From assembly GCA_942159475.1 (NCBI GenBank), contig OW804096.1, positions 112,876,194 through 112,940,193 on the forward strand: a stretch of DNA of 64,000 nucleotides. Direction: 5' to 3'. Below, one piece after another: positions 25,957 to 37,317 of the stretch. This DNA comes from Sthenelais limicola (taxonomy: Eukaryota; Annelida; Polychaeta; Phyllodocida; Sigalionidae). Position 1 is the first letter of the stretch; every line of letters begins with the position of its first letter. A program made the translations under genes and the position numbers. Under the pieces are notes generated by a model. It made no database searches. It had not been told where the DNA came from and was given only the letters and a program-made list of their open reading frames with translations.

Positions 25957-26375
25957 ATTGAACAGATTCTGAAATCCTCAGGGTTTCTTGAAGTAAAATC
26001 AAAATAAGTGAGATCCGAACAAAGGTTTAGTACATCCTAAACTAGTTTATCCAGCTTTGGCTTCACTTGAAAGAGTGGAGTATTCCGAAGTCGGTGGGGT
26101 GAGTAACCAGCCGACCGACAGTATGGACAACCCGGAAGTGATGTCACTCATAGATCCTAACAGTGAAAGCAAAATAGGGGATTTAGTGAAGTTATAGCTT
26201 TTTATTTTACCATACTATGCATAGGACATTGGAAGATCTATCTACCGATTACGCACTAGTTTTGAATTTAAAATAGGCACATCGCTTAATTGTTCTTTTT
26301 ACGATGGAATGAATATATCCCCAGATTATTTCAATCCCTCTTAGATTACGCTTAATAGGAAACTAGATATCAATC
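25957..26375. promoter_or_regulatory. Probable bidirectional promoter between ARL5 and the gene at 26376
   Basis: Two divergent start codons, each in a good context, lie 419 bp apart. No TATA box is obvious. A full cAMP-response palindrome, TGACGTCA, lies at 26464-26471, just inside the plus-strand transcript, and the 26380-26415 stretch is locally CpG-rich, as is common at housekeeping starts. Promoter function is inferred from the geometry only. Confidence 0.45.
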
Positions 26376-29300
26376 ATGGCTGCTTCCGCGCTCAGCTCCG
26401 CGGCGCACACGCTGTATCCTTTTTTCGCTGTTTACCGAAAGCCGCTATCACTTTTGTTGGATGTGACGTCAGTAGAAGCGGTAACTATGCAGTTTCTTCG
26501 TGAACAAACATAGAAGTTCTTGTTTTTCAATGTCAATAACGTCTTTGTGGAGAATTTGGCCTTCTAAATTTTGGTTCCCTTACAAATACAAGCGCCTTCG
26601 GCAATTGGACCAGGAGGAGCGGCTGCTAGTCGGCACCTTGCGAATGTTATTTAGACATGTTTAGGCCGTTTTGCTATTATTGTTGGGACATGTTAAAGCA
26701 TTATATGGATATTTTGTTTCTCCTGCCTTTCCCCTCACCATAAATCATTAAACCCACCCCACCATCCCGTGCTGGCCGTGTAAAACACGGCCCAACAAGT
26801 AGAGGATGAAAAAATAAAGATGTGAGATCCTGACGAGCCTTGAACTCCCAACCCTCAGGTCTGGACTCAAGCACTTTGTCTCGTTGCTATCTGCCGTGGT
26901 CGGGAATGCAGGGCTTCATTCTAGGAGTCATATGCCTAGGGTGACTCATGCCGAGTGAGTCTTAAATAGAAAATGTACTACAGGTAATAGAATTTGTAAG
27001 TTAGCTAAGATTTTTCTTTATAATCATGTCGAGGGGATCAATATCTATGAGAATCAGTCACTGGTTTTTGGCCTACAACGTGTTTTCTATGCAAACAGGT
27101 CGATATTGCCTCTGTTCTGTACTATGGTCCTTGCTAGACCTGAATGGCCTGATGTGACTGACGTGACCCTAAGAAGTAGGCCACGGCCTCGGCCGCGGGA
27201 TTGTCACGCTTCGTCGAGTGGGCCCCGGCGGGCCTTGGACGTTTGGGCCCCGGGCAGCCCGAGATAGCCCGGTGCGTTCTGTTTTCTGGTTTCATTGTAG
27301 AGGCCGTTGTGTTTCTGCTTCTTATAGGAATCCGACAATTTACTGAACGATTTTTTTAAATTTGGAGATATTAACTTGATTGTCAAAAATGGATAAAATC
27401 ACAGGGTGCCTACGTCGTATAAGGTCTTTAAAAAATGATTATTATTATTCATCTTTCACAACTTAGTACCTGAGCATTCTAAGCATATGAACAATATATG
27501 TGGAAAATATTTGACAAAATGGTCAGAAAACTTTACCCTGGCGCTATATTCTAGCCTTTTTAATTTTAAATACATCTTAAAGGAGAACTCAAGTCCACTA
27601 CATATTTTGTTTTATACTAGTATATTATGTACTCCGTCGATTCCCAAATTGTAAGATTTTTAAACTCAACAGGCTCCGAGTAACAGAGGCATAAAGTACT
27701 CGTTTTTTCAAATTGAATTGCGCCTTATTGTCCACTTTTGACTGGTAGCGCCACCTGGCCGGTTAAAATGGGAAAAGTTGTGTGACGTCACTCTTGAACT
27801 GCTAGCTAGCACCATACACTGTAGTGTAGCCATATAAACAAATGCTTGCACTCACATGGACACTGAAATTGGTTCTTATATGTTGTGTGGCAAGCTATGG
27901 GAGCAAAGCGATAGAACTGACACAGGGAGAAAAGAGAAAAGTAAATGATACTCATCACTGTGGATGTTAGGAAGCTATGAAAGTTTGAAATCACTGTAGG
28001 GAATGTGGAGGCCGTTGGTATAAGTGCAGATCAAGTGAGACCCACTGACGGCCTGTACCGGGGCCTGTACACTCAGATCATACATCCTGACTTGTCCCAT
28101 TTCTCTCAAGTTATCTATAAAAACCTTTAAAAACGTTGTACATTAATGGACTGACTGAATAGCATGTCCATCTACCCAAGAGTAGACCGGTAGACCAAAC
28201 CCTTGCACCAGAATATATACGGAAGAGCTATGTACTATGACCGTCTGCTATGTAGAAGGGCAGCGTGGCTAGCGTGTATGGTGCCACTAGCAGGGCACTC
28301 GTATCTACCGGGAGCAGGGGCTCACAGCCCGGCAGACGGTAGTGAGTCAGTGTGTGGCAGCAGCAGCTCAGTGCCTACCTTTCAGCGTGTCTTGCTAGTT
28401 CTATAATTACAAATATATCTTATGCATAAAATTCCATTATGAAGCTATTTATACTCTGTTTAGCATATACTTTAATGTTTCACCTTTGGTTTATGTACTT
28501 CAAAATGGACCAGTACACCTCAGAACCTTTTCTGTCCCAACTTGCTTCCCTGTGACATGACATGTCTGTCCCTTGGTCCAAAGGACACTGCTATTCCGGG
28601 TGCTATTCCCCCGTCCCCTTCACAGGCTCTGCCTGCCCATATAGCTATATGCCACTCATCCAACCTCCCATATAGTCCTACAGTGGTCATGGTGCCTGTG
28701 GAGGGGACGCCAATGTTGCAATTTTTTAATGTTATCTCTACATTCTGTAGATATTTTGATATTAAATGAAGAGGGAGAGCGAGGAAAGCACAATTCATGA
28801 AATGCATCTGTATAGGTTTGTAGAATGTGTGCCCTCTCCACATCTGGCTTCGGACCCATTGGCACCCTGACCTCAGGCCTTCACCCCATTATCCATTCTG
28901 ACAAGTTGTGATAATCCTCTAAGGGCATTGAGTAGATATACAAATCTGCTGCCTCTCTTGGTAGGGTTTTCAATGCTTCACCCATGAATAGTCCCTCAGA
29001 TAGAGTATACTAGATATGTGTAAGTTCACTCAAACTTGAAGATTCGGCCATGTTATTATTGGAACAAGGCCAACCCATGGGACAAGCAGTTCAAAAGTGA
29101 CGTCATGGGTTTGGGTTACTCTGAGCCCTGTTAGAGGGCAGCAGCGTCTACAATGGCGCCACTCAAATTGGCTATAATGCATATATTTCTTAATTTTACA
29201 TCAGTTACCAACATGTTGGATATCGATTTTATAGATGTCATAGTACCTCTAAACAAAATATGTAGTGGACTTTAGTTCTCCTTTAAATGGCATGTACCGT

Positions 29301-32300
29301 AACATCTATGCAGGAAAGATAATTCATCCTATAAACCTGTCTTTTATGCCAAATGAATCACAAACATATCAGCATCACCCTGGCGCTATATTCTAGCCTT
29401 TTTAATTTTAAATACATCTTAAACGGTATGTACCATAACATCTATGCAGGAAACACAATTCATCTTATAAACCGGTCTTTTATGCCAAATGAATCACAAA
29501 CATATCAGCATCACAGAGAACTTTGAATCATCAAAATCCCATGAGAAATGGTGACACAGTACTCCAATATATGCCTTCGGCACTTGGGAGCTACAGCAGG
29601 TTTGATGTCCCTTCTGAAATCTCTCTTTTCCCTCTCCCCTCCCCTCCTGTTTCTCTGGGTAGGCCTACATAGGCCTACTGAGGAAAAAATGGAACAATGT
29701 CTTCATTATTTTGAATGTTAGACTTGTGAAATTTAATTCGAAATCTATTTGAAAACATAAATAATGAGGATTTGATATTATTTTTAAAAAGAATTTATAA
29801 ATTCATTGAGGAGTAATGTGTGGACGGGTACATTCTTTCTCTGAGAGGGAAAGAAAGAGACAGAGAGAGCTAGAGTGGGAGGGAGGGACAGAGAGAGAGG
29901 GGGAGGGAGGGACATAAAGGGGGAGGGAGGGACAGAGAGAGGGGGAGGGAGGGACAGAGAGAGAGGGTAGGGAGGGACAGAGGAGGAGGGGGGAGAGAGG
30001 GAGGGGCAGAGAGAGGGACGGAGGGACAAAGAGGGAGGGAGGGAGGGACAGAGAGAGAGAGGGGGAGGGAGCCTTGGAAAAGGAAGGGGGAGTCAATGTG
30101 TGTAATAGGTATAGTGGGGAGGTGGAGGAAGGGGTGTAAGAGTTGGTCGGGTAGGGGGAGGAAGAGTAGAAAAATTGATTAATCAATAATGATATAATTT
30201 GTCTGTCTATGATCAAATTTCGAGAGAAAAGATTTAAATGATATATTTGTTGGTGGATCGTTGGATATATATGTTGGTGATAGAATATATATGGTACGGT
30301 ATCGAAGGTAAAGTAATCAGGAGGCTTCTATGTACATGTTGGGGGACTGTGTCACCATTTCTTAAGGGATTTTGATGATTCAAAATTCTCTGTGATGCTG
30401 AGACATTTGCGATTCATTTGGTGGTATAAAATATATTCTCAAGTGGCAATACCCAACATGTAACATAGAAGCCTCCCTAATATATGAACGCACCTCAAAC
30501 AAATTAACCTGCAGCACAGAACAATGCCCGAACGCACCGCGGTAATTAACGCTATGGGTCCGTCCATTGGAGGGAGGGAGAGAGAGCGGAGGGAGGGAGG
30601 GATGACCGCCCACCTGGGATTACATAAGCCTATGATGTAGCTTGCTGTAAACAAACATGGGGACAGGCTTCAGAAATGCATGGCCAAATTCGGTAAAGTG
30701 AAGGAAAGAACAACGATAAAAGGAAAGGAGATATTAATACATCCTATACATCCTTGTGGGTACACATTACAGTATGAATAACCTTCATAAGAAGAATAAA
30801 AAAAGGTAGTTTGAGATCTCAACTGTGCGAGATGGACCCTCGTTTTGGTAGCTGCGTAGGGGTGCAGATCTATAGGCCCCGGCGATTGGACTTATAGGCC
30901 CAGCTCTGGATGGCCCTGACCGTTACAGAGGTGTTGGACTTAAAGGCCCCGCTTCAAAACTTAGTGATATATTTTTCGTCAAATAATTACTTTCATTAGT
31001 CAGTTTTTACTAGGGACAATCCACTACTACCTTTACTGACTTAGGACAACCAATTTAGGGTTAGGTTTAGGGTTATTTTTGGTATGGTTTAGTATCTTCT
31101 GGGACTATACATTCCGGGGCCTATGAGTCCCAACGCGAACAAAAAACTAAAAAAAAAAAACACATTTTGTCATAGACTTTCACAGTAAACCACCGTTTTT
31201 TTCAAGTGACTTCTGTAGTAAGGAACAATCCCTGAAAATTTTATGGCAATTGGACTGTGTTTTTTTCATTGAACCGTCCTGTATACATTCAATGAGTAAT
31301 GATTGTTCATCAATATTGTGTTTACTCCCAAAGTATTTAATCTGTGGGGAAGTCTGAAATGTTCAGTATTTCTATTCTGTTACACTTTACAAATTACATT
31401 TTCCATACAATAGGATATTGTGTTCCTTAATGTTCCAAGATCGGTCAAAGTACCTTTCCCATCTGCGAGGGAAGCTGAAATAGCCTTCACTACATTGCGG
31501 ATTGATAAAGAACCAAAACGTGGTGGCGTCAGCAAAATTCTTATGCATGATGGCAATATGTTAATTGTGTAGGTATTTATACATCTTGTTTCAGATCTAT
31601 ACATAGGCACTGAAGGAATAATTTAATTACTTTAGTGTTAATTAATGCATGAACTAATATGATAAGATTTATATATGTGACAAATTTTTAGTTCTCAGTT
31701 TGTTGTGTAGAGTATAACCATGTGTTATCACACGCGATCAAATTTTATCACTATCTAATCTATGCTTGGGATGTATAATGAAAGCAGGCAAGTGAGCAAA
31801 TTAAGTGTCTAAACAAGAAATATAGGTTTTGTAGTTCTGGAATCATATTCTTGCAAACTGCCCCCAAAAAGTATAGAATGGTTTGAAATCTAAATTTTCT
31901 TTTTCAAAAATTATAAATGTTGAATTGGCTATGAGCAATCAAACACTCTTAAGCATCTATTCCTAAATACACGCTTAAGAGTGCTTGAAGGCCATTAATT
32001 CTTCCTATTTTCTTCCTCAAGGATTCCTATTTTTTTTCTATTTTCTTGACTGAAATATTACTATTTTTTGGCTGCCCTACCTCACTTGACACCCTGCTCA
32101 GATAATATTAGTGATGAGAGTAGTAGCATTCAATGATGATGGTGGGTTACAGGAAGCAACAGATTCAAATGAGGACTAGAGTACACCTAACACACTCCTG
32201 GTTAACTACAAGTCAAGATTATTCACTACAACTGTCAAAATGAATGAGTGTTGTGGCCGAAAAATTAACTAGGAATGTACTACAGCTTTTGACCATGGTA

Positions 32301-33683
32301 ACGGTGACTGTAAATAAATGAAAACCAGGAGAACATGACAGCTGGGTTTTTTAGCAGAGTTTTTAGTTCACTGGATGGGAGTTTTTTCATCATTTTTCTC
32401 AGTATACAAACTTGCTAGATATTGATTAGATTGACTTCATTTATATTTCACTGGATTCCTTATGTCTAAAAACATAGGAAAAGTATATTCTACAATAGTT
32501 TGAGATATATACTCAACTATCGAGGACTAATCAATATGACAGGAGGATGACAAACATAGAGAGCAGATGGGTAGAAGGTACATGCACAGGAGTCAAGAGT
32601 TTTAAGCTGTTATAAAGATGATGATGAGGTTGACAGAGAACCCAGGATGGCGAGGGTGGGCGTCTGCTCTCTCTATGTTTGTCATCCTTCTCCAGTCTTG
32701 ATTAGTCCTCGATAGGTGAGTATATATCTCAACTAATCATAGACTGTAGCTTGTCTGCCTCTGGCCGACTTCTTTTTATTACTGATTATTATTTTTTATG
32801 ACTGATTACTGTTGTACATTTTGTTCTCATATTATTAGGTGTTAGAATGAATTAAGGTAAAAACAGGAAGTTATTATGTACATTATGAACACTACACTGA
32901 AAAATTTTGTACAGAATGTTATACTCATGTTATCAGGGTAATAAAATAAAACCCATGAAATGAAATGCTTTTTTGATATATTGTTGCCCTAGTAGTGTAT
33001 GATACGTGTTCCAAATCTGAGAATAATCCAATCATATGAATTGCTTGTTTTGAATGACGGTGCGCTCAACATAATTCCCACAAAAGTTGCCTTGAAATTT
33101 GTTTTACCCCAATATTATCGAATTTTCAGCACGCCATAAAAAAAACATGTTATAGATGAAATCAACTGATTCTTGGATATGTTATGGGTCCAGGAAGTAG
33201 TAATCTGTGTCCCAAATCTCATATAAATCCCATAAAGGTTAAATACCAGTAACAAAGGTTGGCACGTCGAAGAAAAGTCACACAACTTTGACCTTTGAAT
33301 ATCTCAGTTTCTGGTAGCTCCAGTAATCGCGTCGCTTAAATACTCACCGTGAACGTATAAATATACCTGATTGGCCTTAAATTAAGCTAACTCCAAAATT
33401 GATTCGCCGACATGGGACTCTTTTTGATAAATTGACCCACAATAAGATCTACCAAATACAAGCACTTCCCATACAAAATGTAGTGCACTTATTGAACCAG
33501 AATCAAATCAATATTTGTTAACTAATTGCAGTAGATATATTAATATTGTGTTTTCCTTTCAGTGATTTCTCAGCATCAGAAGCTAGAAAATTACGGGTCT
33601 CTGCCACAGGATTCTTTGAACACTTAGCCTTAGTCATCCAGACCATGCAGCAATTTGGGCCGCCAAAGTCTGAGCCCAGTTGA
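26376..33683 (+). CDS. Small gene divergent from ARL5: candidate first exon and well-supported last exon
   Basis: The last exon, 33563-33683, follows a good acceptor (TTTTCCTTTCAG) and encodes 39 residues, DFSASEARKLRVSATG then FFEHLALVIQTMQQFG and PPKSEPS, ending in TGA; AATAAA follows at 33845. The composition (amphipathic helix, ordinary residues) is clearly protein-like, but I do not recognise the family. A candidate first exon starts at ATG 26376 (A at -3, G at +4; MAASALSSAAHT) and could splice at 26413 with a weak donor, GTATCC. That joins in phase 2 to the last exon and would give a complete 52-residue protein. Middle exons may have been missed in the 7-kb gap, and the link between the two ends is an inference. 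No membrane helix or signal peptide is visible. Confidence 0.45.
26590..26905 (-). mobile_element. tRNA-derived SINE, copy A
   Basis: Matches copies at 44470-44780 and 49395-49700. In its own orientation it has a degenerate tRNA-like head with a B-box-like GAGTTCAAGGCTC, then TTATTTTTTCATCCTCTACT and a GGGCCGTGTTTTACACGGCC hairpin, and ends near GGTGCCGACTAGCAGCCGC. It lies about 200 bp inside the transcript divergent from ARL5. Confidence 0.8.
27536..29513. repeat. Tandem duplication of a roughly 135-bp unit, first unit split by an insertion
   Basis: One unit is split: CCCTGGCGCTATATTCTAGC to TACATC at 27538-27576, then the continuation TGTACCGTAACATCTATGCA to CAGCATCA at about 29292-29375. 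The adjacent intact unit runs from about 29376 to 29513 with the same sequence uninterrupted. The split is exactly at TTAA. Divergence between units is a few per cent by eye. Confidence 0.9.
27581..29282. mobile_element. 1.7-kb non-autonomous transposon with long terminal inverted repeats and TTAA target duplication
   Basis: TTAA (27577-27580) precedes and TTAA (29283-29286) follows. The ends are inverted: AGGAGAACTCAAGTCCACTA at 27581 against TAGTGGACTTTAGTTCTCCT ending at 29282. Inversion continues inward for about 200 bp, including a TGACGTCA block at 27782 and 29099 and GCGCCAC/GCGCCAC-type blocks. The interior has only short ORFs (28203-28406, 28520-28843), none resembling a transposase. 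TTAA duplication is characteristic of the piggyBac superfamily, but other groups also use it. Confidence 0.85.
29460..30475. repeat. Inverted repeat pair flanking a GA-rich low-complexity tract
   Basis: 29490-29560 (CATATCAGCATCACAGAGAA and TTGAATCATCAAAATCCC) is inverted at about 30347-30415. A second inverted pair, AGGAGGCTTCTATGTACATG at 30320 and CATGTAACATAGAAGCCTCC at 30456, lies around the right arm. Between the arms, 29840-30075 is a GAGGGAGGGACAGAGA-type minisatellite that creates spurious Pro/Ser ORFs on the minus strand. Confidence 0.75.
32498..32733. repeat. Hairpin element with arms of about 70 bp
   Basis: 32498-32568 (GAGATATATACTCAACTATC to GACAAACATAGAGAGCAGA) is the reverse complement of 32662-32733 with a few mismatches. 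The 90-bp spacer is non-coding. Resembles a MITE. Confidence 0.85.
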
Positions 33684-36600
33684 GTGTTTTGTAACTTTGG
33701 TTGCTGAACATTGAATAAGAATCAGATACATTGAAGATCCACCAGGAAGCCGCTTTTTAACAAATTTGTTATTTCCGACTCAAATATGATTTGATAGGTT
33801 CCCCGTCATTTTGAGTGAATTGTTGTGCTGCATATTTATTTGTAAATAAAATAATAAGGCAAAACTAAGTCCCAAACAGCAATATTTTAAGTTTAACCAG
33901 ACATGGCAAATCTTGCCAGTCTGCAGCCAGTGAAAGCTGTCTGATTGTCCTGTGAAAAGACTTTAAATCATTTTAGCGTTTACCTAGGTACTGTTAGTTT
34001 TGTCTGCTGGCCACTGTTTAAAATAAAAATACAATACAGCACAGAAATGCATGAGCTTTGTGAATCTAATGAAAAAACAACTTAGCTGTTTTCATCAAAT
34101 ATGACAGTTGAAAGTTATTTTTCTCTACATTAAGTGTATTGAATCATGAATATGGAAAAAATAAAATATACATTTGTCAATATATTTTAATTAGCTTTTT
34201 GTTGTTGGATTTCACTTGAGGCTCTTTTGGCTACTGCCATATTCTTACTTCATTAACATTTGAGAAAAAGCAAAATGAGATTATCCTAGATTAATGTCAT
34301 CAACCAACTCGAGCATCCATTTTGTAGCCTACTGGATGACTATATACATATATACAGGCTTCTCTCTATATGTTAGGTCGCATCTCAAGTATTTCCCTCT
34401 GCATCCCTGAAAGGAGAGAAATACAAGTTGTACCTTTGTCACATAGGAACTATAATAATAGATACTGATATTGCTACTATAGTTTTCCTGTGGTCCATTA
34501 GGTTGCTGGTCCATTAGGTTGCATTTTTAATTCACTTGTTTGCTATTCACTCGTCTATCTACCTCATTGTACTACATGGACTGTAAGGAACCTTTAGTAA
34601 TTGCAACCATCTAGCAATAAAAAATTGGGTGATCCTAGGGTAAATCCTTATAATACACCAGGTATATAAATATTGGCAAAGGATTAGATAATTACGGTAT
34701 TGGGGCTGAGGGGGAGTTATTTGGACGGGACACTTCACCGAGGTTTTGTCCCGGTCCGAAAAAATTCCCCCTCAGCCCCAATACCGAGTGATCTACTTCT
34801 AGTTCGTTTAGTCAGATGCCATCTATGAGACAGCTATTTAGTATCAATGATAACTTAGCAATAACATAAGCACTTTGAAAATCATTTAATTCCATTTACT
34901 TTTGCTGGGTCGCTATTTTAGGCCCAACCATGCACACGGAAAGGATTTTTTATGTACTACCGTTCGGTCATTACCACTTTTTAGTTATTTTATGGTTGCT
35001 ATGCCCAGATTTCTCATCACTGGACTCTTTATTTTGCAAAAAGGCAGTCCATATGAATTATTACCTCTTCGGTTCTGACAAAAGCCTCAGAAATGGCGTT
35101 TATTCCCCTGACCAGGTCCCTTTTGTTACTCCAGCTACCTGCCTTCTTTCTAGGACTTCCGGCTAGGGGATGTGCACATCAGTTGCCAGATGGCACCACT
35201 TCCCTATAACAACACTTATATACAGACCCACCAGCAGTGTACACAAGGAACACCAGAGAGACTCTCCATCGATTATGCTACAAACCAAGAAATGGTAGTC
35301 TCCTCAGCTGGATTTTCTGTTTTGTTAATGAGCAACGACTACAAGAGCATCGAAATAAAGGTAGATCACCCATTGTAACACTATATATGAAAAACAAGTG
35401 TTTCTCCGAAAATGTGTAACGTTTTGAATGCTGCAATAATCTTGCAAGCGTCACAGCTATTGAAGGAAACGGAATGCCATAGGTTAAATCCCTGAAGCTG
35501 AGTGCGACCAATAGAAACGCCACAAAGACGGGGCTAAATCACTCCAAAGCACCCTAAAACAGTACAATCCCCTATCAACAATGACGCTATTGCTTGAATG
35601 TTTTCCACAAGCTATAATTGAATTGCCAGAGCACAAGGCAATCAACTTCAAGATCAGGGAGAATTCCCATAAATACTACTGTACTGAACTGCAATTGTAA
35701 TAGAAACTACTTTTAGTAGTAAGATACTTTCCCCACACCAACAATGGTGGGAAATGTCTGGCATGACTTATACACTAAATAGTGTCACTAACACATCTTA
35801 TGGACTGCAGGGAAACTATAGTAATACAACATTAGATAACTGTCCCCTCTATACTAGACGAGATGGTGCTGTGGCATTCCTCCCCAAGGAATCCTGATTC
35901 TCACATAGGCACAAGAGCGCGCCACCAGCCCCCTGGAGCGACGATTTTACTCTATAAAAGTTGGCTCGATGTCCCGATATCCTATGTTTTCGTCATCCAG
36001 GTGAAAGACCAATGCCAGATTTGACATCCTCAACATGTTTAAGAAGCAAAACGTTGGGGTTCATAGTGTCTATATTGTACTTGTAATGCACATACCCTGA
36101 TTTCCCAACGCATGTCTAGCTATCTCCAGTGCTTAAGCCTTCTTCCTCGCACTTGGCCGTACTCGGTAACATGCTCGTAGTGATGTCATAGCAGCCACCG
36201 TATGATTTGCAAAACATCGCCCGTCATCGCGGCGATCGTTTTGCACATTTAATTAAACACAAACCAAACGATTCTAATGCGTTTGTTGATGGGCGGGATG
36301 GTGGGCAATGTCAATGTACAAAAACATTCCATACTTATGTAAGTAAATAGCCCAAGACATCCCTTCATTCCCATCAAATTGTGACGATAGTTCTAATCTG
36401 GTGCCACACACCCCCCTGGTTTCATTCATGGATAACATTTTTATCTATATAAATGATGGAACATAAACAATGAAGCTAGATGAGTTGTGGCCTTGTGCAA
36501 AAAACATTTTGCCGAAAATAAACACAAGCTTAATACTGCCACCCAAAGCTCTGGTCCAGAGAAACTATATGTCCCAGAACCCCATTAGACATGCATTTCT

Positions 36601-37244
36601 CGCTCAAATCGATCTTAGCCTCGCTAGTTCTTTCACCAATTAAAAGACAATTCTCGTTACCCCAGTTAGGCCAATTTGAGCATCACGCCACCTAGTGTTT
36701 GAAATATGACGTCATCCAGTGGAGAAAATAACATCCACTCTCTGCCCCAGTGTACATAATCGACCTAGACTTCATGTTTATCTATTTGTTTTTAAAGCTT
36801 TAAAGAAGCTTTATTCATTAGGTTTCTCTCAGGAATTGACCGGATCTCTCATTCTGGTTGTATGTATAACCAGATGATTACTTTATTTTATGTTTTCTGA
36901 CCCTGAAAAGTTTGCTATGTCTGTTGTTGTTGTTTGTTAGCATAGAGTTCAGCCGCACCGGAAGCTTCCGCCTTAGTGCAGCAAGCCTGAGGCTTGTCAT
37001 ATATACACCTGGTGTTAATTTCGCACACCATACGGCCTATCAAGGGTACCGAGAATTGAGGCTGGCTATAGGAAACATGTATATAAACACTAGGCATACC
37101 CATTGATTCACCACATTTTACTAAATTTTAGGTTTACTTCAATCTCCCATCCTCATGGTGATTGAAGTAAATGGGGAATTAAATTATCTTCAAAGGTCCC
37201 TGTGTTAGCTGCAGGTGATTCAATGATTCAAATTGATCATAAAA
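33684..37244. other. Intergenic region between a plus-strand gene end and the METTL18 end
   Basis: No gene recognised. It contains a hairpin at 34695-34786 and, from about 36480, a long repeat that also occurs inside METTL18 intron 2. ORFs of 60-80 codons here (for example 34930-35166, 35278-35523) look random. Confidence 0.5.
34695..34786. repeat. Hairpin with 37-39-bp arms
   Basis: CGGTATTGGGGCTGAGGGGG at 34695 is matched by CCCCCTCAGCCCCAATACCG ending at 34786; the arms extend inward to GACGGGAC/GTCCCGGTC with small mismatches. The spacer is about 16 nt. Confidence 0.9.
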
Positions 37245-37317
37245 CTATATCTTGCATCTGCTATCTATTTCTATAATATGCCAATACAGAACTTCTAGGT
37301 CCACACGCTTTCTGGAC
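36480..37317. repeat. Long dispersed repeat, copy 1, overlapping the METTL18 3' end
   Basis: Collinear with 41295-41917 in the same orientation. Shared blocks are CCGAAAATAAACAC, ACTGCCACCCA, AATTCTTTCA-type sequence, then at 37110-37317 TTTTAGGTTT, GGTCCCTGTGTT, TATATCTTGCATCTGCT and ACTTCTAGGTC. Copy 1 is longer by about 200 bp because of insertions. The METTL18 stop codon (37245) lies inside it. Confidence 0.8.

Noticed and set aside
28203..28843. ORFs inside the 1.7-kb TTAA element as a transposase
   Set aside because: Too short, no DDE/D-type motif, overlapping on opposite strands.
29784..30216. Pro/Ser-rich minus-strand ORFs
   Set aside because: Products of the GAGGGAGGGACAGAGA low-complexity tract.
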